From contig JAEZLB010000035.1 of the NCBI GenBank assembly GCA_023435945.1, positions 1 through 6,639 of the forward strand: 6,639 bases of DNA. Reading direction: 5' to 3'. The notes under the pieces are model-generated. The model had not been told where the DNA came from, did not search any database, and saw only the letters and a program-made list of their open reading frames with translations. Of this stretch, positions 5,033-6,639 are shown in pieces (position 1 is the first letter of the stretch; each line of letters opens with the position of its first letter). This DNA comes from Pseudomonadota bacterium. Lineage in GTDB: Bacteria; Pseudomonadota; Gammaproteobacteria; Burkholderiales; Burkholderiaceae_D. The position numbers and the translations under genes are program-made.

Positions 5033-6639
5033 ATGGCCGTTTCATCTTCTTCCCTTCCGTTAACACGTTCCCGGCAACGCATGCATCCTTTGCTGGCGGT
5101 TTCGCTGGTCATTGCGTTATTGGTCGGCGTGCCTATTCTTGGCGTGTTGTCCAATCTGGTCATTGGCGATCCGGCCACCGGAAGCAGCAGCGAAATCTTT
5201 TCCCACCTGTGGTCGACCGTTCTTGCGGAATATGTAGGCAATAGCCTTGCCATTGCGGCTATCGTTGTGGTCCTGACAGCGGTGATGGGTATAGGCTGTG
5301 CGTGGCTGGTTGCGGTATTCGAGTTCCCGGGCAAGCGCGTATTCGAGTGGGCGCTGGTGTTGCCACTGGCGATGCCGGCTTATGTGGTGGCCTACGCCTA
5401 TACCGATTTCCTGCAATATGCCGGTCCGCTGCAGTCGGGACTGCGCGAAATGTTTGGCTGGGGGCGGGGAGATTATTGGTTCCCGGATGTGCGTTCGCTG
5501 GAAGGCGCCGGCATATTGTTTGCACTGGTACTTTATCCCTACGTTTATCTGCTGGTGCGTAATGCCTTCCTCGAGCGAAGTCCGCGCATGTGGGATGCGG
5601 CACGCACCCTGGGAGTGGGCCCCTGGGCCACATTTTTCAAGGTAAGCCTGCCGCTGGCGCGCCCTGCGGCGGTAGCAGGCATCGCCCTGGCGCTGATGGA
5701 AACCCTGGCCGATTACGGTACGGTGGCCTATTTCGGCGTGCCGACACTGACCACCGGTATCTATAAATCCTGGTATGCATTTTCCGACCGGACGGCGGCG
5801 GCGCAGATTGCAGGAGTCTTGCTGCTGACCGTGATCCTGCTGATGTATCTGGAGCAGAAGAGCCGGGGACGCGCACGTTATTACGCGATGGGTGGGCAAG
5901 GCCGCGCCCATGCGGAGCGACGCTTGTCGGGCAGGCAGGCTGTTGGCGCCGTGCTGTTTTGCAGCCTGCCGGTTGTATTGGGCTTTATCTTGCCCTTACT
6001 GATCCTGATTCGCCTGCTGATGCAGGAAGAGGTGCTCAATATCGGCTCGCGCTATGTCGAATGGCTACAGAACACGGCCATACTGGGTGGTGTCACTGCG
6101 ATGTGCGCCATCGTCATCTGTCTAATGCTGGCGTATGCAGCACGGGTTACGCGCAGCCGGGTACAGGAATTCTGCAATCGTCTCGTCAGCATGGGGTATG
6201 CCATTCCCGGAGCCGTTATTGCGGTGGGTATTCTGATCCCGCTGTCGCGCCTGGATGCGTGGGCTTATAGCCATGGAATGAAGCTGGCGCTGACAGGTAG
6301 CGTGATTGCGCTGGTTTATGCCTATCTGGTGCGTTTTATGGCCGTGTCTTACCAGACGGTGCAGGCGGGGCTGACCAAGATTACGCCCAGCATGGATGCC
6401 AGTGCGCGCAGTCTGGGACATGGCTGGTTATCCATGCTGTTCCGTATCCACACCCCATTACTCTGGCGCAGTGTGCTGACCGCGGGTTTGCTGGTATTTG
6501 TCGATGTGGTCAAGGAGTTGCCGGCAACCCTGACGATTCGGCCGTTCAACTTCGATACGCTGGCAGTGATCACCTACCAGCTGGCGGCCGACGAACGTCT
6601 GGCCGAAGCGGCTTTGCCCGCTTTCACCATCGTCCTTAT
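5033..6639 (+). CDS. fbpB: Ferric iron ABC transporter permease, fused two-domain type (FbpB-like), C-terminus cut
   Basis: This inner-membrane permease is open for 535 codons to the window edge. It has two binding-protein-dependent transport domains in one chain, the layout typical of Fe(3+) permeases FbpB/SfuB/HitB. Each half carries the cytoplasmic EAA-type loop that docks the ATPase: DAARTLGVGPWATFFKVSLP (188-207) and a second from D455 to P475 with its conserved glycine at G462. Hydrophobic segments lie at about 19-40, 70-95, 105-125, 160-176, 212-230, 257-273, 303-328, 346-371, 388-406, 418-437 and 480-492. Family members run about 500-560 residues, so probably only the last helix is missing. 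ThiP has a similar fusion, but its partner ATPase is short. The ATG at 5033 is chosen; an in-frame TTG at 5021 is possible, and a stop at 5012-5014 bars anything earlier. No strong ribosome-binding site is seen. Confidence 0.9.
   Translation, partial: MAVSSSSLPLTRSRQRMHPLLAVSLVIALLVGVPILGVLSNLVIGDPATGSSSEIFSHLWSTVLAEYVGNSLAIAAIVVVLTAVMGIGCAWLVAVFEFPGKRVFEWALVLPLAMPAYVVAYAYTDFLQYAGPLQSGLREMFGWGRGDYWFPDVRSLEGAGILFALVLYPYVYLLVRNAFLERSPRMWDAARTLGVGPWATFFKVSLPLARPAAVAGIALALMETLADYGTVAYFGVPTLTTGIYKSWYAFSDRTAAAQIAGVLLLTVILLMYLEQKSRGRARYYAMGGQGRAHAERRLSGRQAVGAVLFCSLPVVLGFILPLLILIRLLMQEEVLNIGSRYVEWLQNTAILGGVTAMCAIVICLMLAYAARVTRSRVQEFCNRLVSMGYAIPGAVIAVGILIPLSRLDAWAYSHGMKLALTGSVIALVYAYLVRFMAVSYQTVQAGLTKITPSMDASARSLGHGWLSMLFRIHTPLLWRSVLTAGLLVFVDVVKELPATLTIRPFNFDTLAVITYQLAADERLAEAALPAFTIVL

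Noticed and set aside
5117..5911. 264-codon minus-strand ORF
   Set aside because: Antisense shadow of the permease, whose frame is open throughout with two EAA loops.

Overview
The window looks like chromosomal DNA of a betaproteobacterium. It is moderately GC-rich, and the 7Fe-8S ferredoxin FdxA, the thioredoxin-reductase-like ferredoxin-NADP reductase, the EI24 (CysZ-like) membrane protein and the FbpB/FbpC-type ferric iron transporter genes are of the kinds common there. This assignment rests on protein character only; no rRNA, tRNA, insertion sequence, CRISPR array or phage gene is visible. Seven protein genes are supported, and two of them run off the window edges.

Left part (1-990, minus strand): fdxA (667-990) is followed downstream by the N-terminal half of a flavin-dependent ferredoxin-NADP(+) reductase (1-543, cut by the left edge). 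Together they form a plausible NADPH/ferredoxin electron-transfer pair. The 123-base gap between them holds an inverted repeat and a small out-of-frame ORF, with a strong ribosome-binding site, that overlaps the reductase start. A 365-base gap (991-1355) separates fdxA from the next, divergent gene. It holds a candidate fdxA promoter and several nested inverted repeats.

Middle part (1356-3799): a D-2-hydroxyacid dehydrogenase of the glyoxylate/hydroxypyruvate reductase type (plus strand) converges on a cytoplasmic FKBP-type peptidyl-prolyl isomerase (minus strand). They share a clear bidirectional hairpin terminator. The FKBP gene is divergent from an EI24-family multi-pass membrane protein gene (plus strand), and each has a candidate promoter in the 198-base space between them.

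Right part (3828-6639): the ATPase (fbpC-like, minus strand) and the fused two-domain permease (fbpB-like, plus strand, cut by the right edge) of a ferric iron ABC importer are transcribed away from each other from a 95-base spacer. The spacer carries an AT-rich block reading TATAAT on both strands, inside a Fur-box-like 19-mer, next to a CGCG-armed quasi-palindrome. The ATPase gene has no visible ribosome-binding site, and a TATAAA box is placed so that transcription would start at or next to the A of its ATG. The periplasmic iron-binding protein is not in the window. I found no clearly undescribed system. The most interesting parts are the divergent iron-transporter control region and the structured 1082-1205 intergenic segment.
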